From an uncultured Gelidibacter sp. (GTDB lineage: Bacteria > Bacteroidota > Bacteroidia > Flavobacteriales > Flavobacteriaceae), in the NCBI RefSeq assembly GCF_947500795.1, contig NZ_CANMTE010000005.1, positions 180,591 to 244,590 of the forward strand: a stretch of DNA of 64,000 nt, read 5' to 3'. The notes beneath the pieces are model-generated. The model searched no databases and was not told the origin of the DNA. It saw only the letters and a list, made by a program, of their open reading frames with translations. Each line of letters opens with the position of its first letter. Position 1 is the first letter of the stretch. The position numbers and the translations under genes are program-made. Of this stretch, positions 63,675 to 64,000 are shown one piece after another.

Positions 63675-63707
63675 TTTGTCTGTAAAGTAAAAAGGGTTGT
63701 ATATTTG
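63675..63707 (+). promoter_or_regulatory. rRNA-type promoter 1
   Basis: TTTG at 63675-63678 and TATATTTG at 63700-63707, separated by 21 bases, followed by GCACCCCG. Both elements match the Bacteroidota -33/-7 consensus. Confidence 0.75.
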
Positions 63708-63754
63708 CACCCCGCAAACGAGGGGCCTGAGGCCGCCGAGACAAGGGAAAAAGT

Positions 63755-63765
63755 GTTCATTATCA
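63755..63765 (+). promoter_or_regulatory. boxA-like leader motif, copy 1
   Basis: GTTCATTATCA follows promoter 1 and resembles the boxA antitermination element (GCTCTTTAACA type), with two differences from the better copy at 63866. Confidence 0.45.
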
Positions 63766-63790
63766 CCTTAAAATAAAAGAAGCAAAAAGT

Positions 63791-63822
63791 TTTGCAGACT
63801 AATAAAAAAGGTTTTATATTTG
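63791..63822 (+). promoter_or_regulatory. rRNA-type promoter 2
   Basis: TTTG at 63791-63794 and TATATTTG at 63815-63822, separated by 20 bases, followed by GCACCCGC. It repeats the design and downstream sequence of promoter 1 about 115 bases later. Confidence 0.75.
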
Positions 63823-63865
63823 CACCCGCTTAGCGATTGAGTTCGCCGAGAGAAACAAGAAACAA

Positions 63866-63876
63866 GTTCATTAACA
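63866..63876 (+). promoter_or_regulatory. boxA-like leader motif, copy 2
   Basis: GTTCATTAACA matches the boxA element of rRNA leaders closely and is followed by TATTGGATTGACAGC, a sequence usual before flavobacterial 16S genes. The 16S gene should begin shortly beyond the end of the window. Confidence 0.6.
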
Positions 63877-64000
63877 TATTGGATTGACAGCGTAGCGGAG
63901 CACTGGAAACGGTACTCCGCACAAAAAAAGAACAAACCATTTTGAGTACCAAACATTAAATTTCCTTTGGTCGTTGAAAAGTACTGAACTATAAGTTCAA

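Noticed and set aside
63460..63744. Minus-strand 94-residue frame through the GC-rich block
   Set aside because: It owes its length to GC-rich composition, overlaps the rRNA promoter region, and shows no family resemblance or start-site signals.

Overview
The window is a low-GC chromosomal segment from a member of the Bacteroidota, most likely the family Flavobacteriaceae. The evidence is the gldB-gldC gliding-motility pair, SusC/SusD outer-membrane pairs, promoters of the TAnnTTTG type, a Bacteroidota-type long urocanate hydratase, and housekeeping genes (dnaG, nadE, lysS, lipB, hemL, rnhB) with flavobacterial features. I cannot assign a genus. I see no tRNA, insertion sequence, prophage or CRISPR array. 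The last ~350 bases are the promoter and leader region of what should be an rRNA operon whose 16S gene lies just outside the window.

Layout. 1-7.0 kb: polyprenyl diphosphate synthase, a DnaG primase that has lost all four zinc ligands, a convergent response regulator whose phospho-acceptor Asp is replaced by Glu, nadE, and the divergent gldB-gldC-DUF4230 operon. 7.07-25.5 kb: a phenylacetate catabolic cluster, all on the plus strand: a TetR regulator, then paaE, A, B, C, D, G, a four-helix-bundle ORF, paaH, paaI, a YpfJ-type metallopeptidase, paaJ, paaZ, a GIY-YIG ORF, paaF, paaY, and finally the E2 and fused E1 of a 2-oxoacid dehydrogenase. The genes give the full route from phenylacetyl-CoA through epoxidation, isomerisation, ring opening and beta-oxidation to acetyl-CoA and succinyl-CoA. 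No phenylacetate-CoA ligase (paaK) is present; the adjacent 2-oxoacid dehydrogenase could in principle supply the CoA ester from phenylpyruvate, which is inference. The gaps between the cistrons are unusually full of dispersed inverted-repeat elements, and two small ORFs (four-helix bundle, GIY-YIG) sit within or beside palindromes.

25.5-49.7 kb: ordinary accessory and housekeeping genes: small lipoproteins, a SulP transporter, hutU, a D-cysteine desulfhydrase/ACC-deaminase-like enzyme, a glucosaminidase-LysM lipoprotein, hemL, a DUF2157/GDYXXLXY membrane pair, a large lipoprotein zinc metalloprotease, an EEP-family nuclease, lysS, a Pmp3 peptide, lipB, a nucleoid-associated protein, an OmpA protein, a propeller-like lipoprotein and rnhB. 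Repeat-filled gaps flank lipB (42.1 and 43.6-44.06 kb).

50.3-63.0 kb: two complete SusC-SusD pairs whose promoters, 5' UTRs and signal peptides are almost identical, the 3' remnant of a third SusD, and a putative porin. No carbohydrate-active enzymes accompany them. 63.0-64.0 kb: a mostly non-coding stretch, an isolated GC-rich block with strong hairpins, then two tandem rRNA-type promoters with boxA-like leader motifs.
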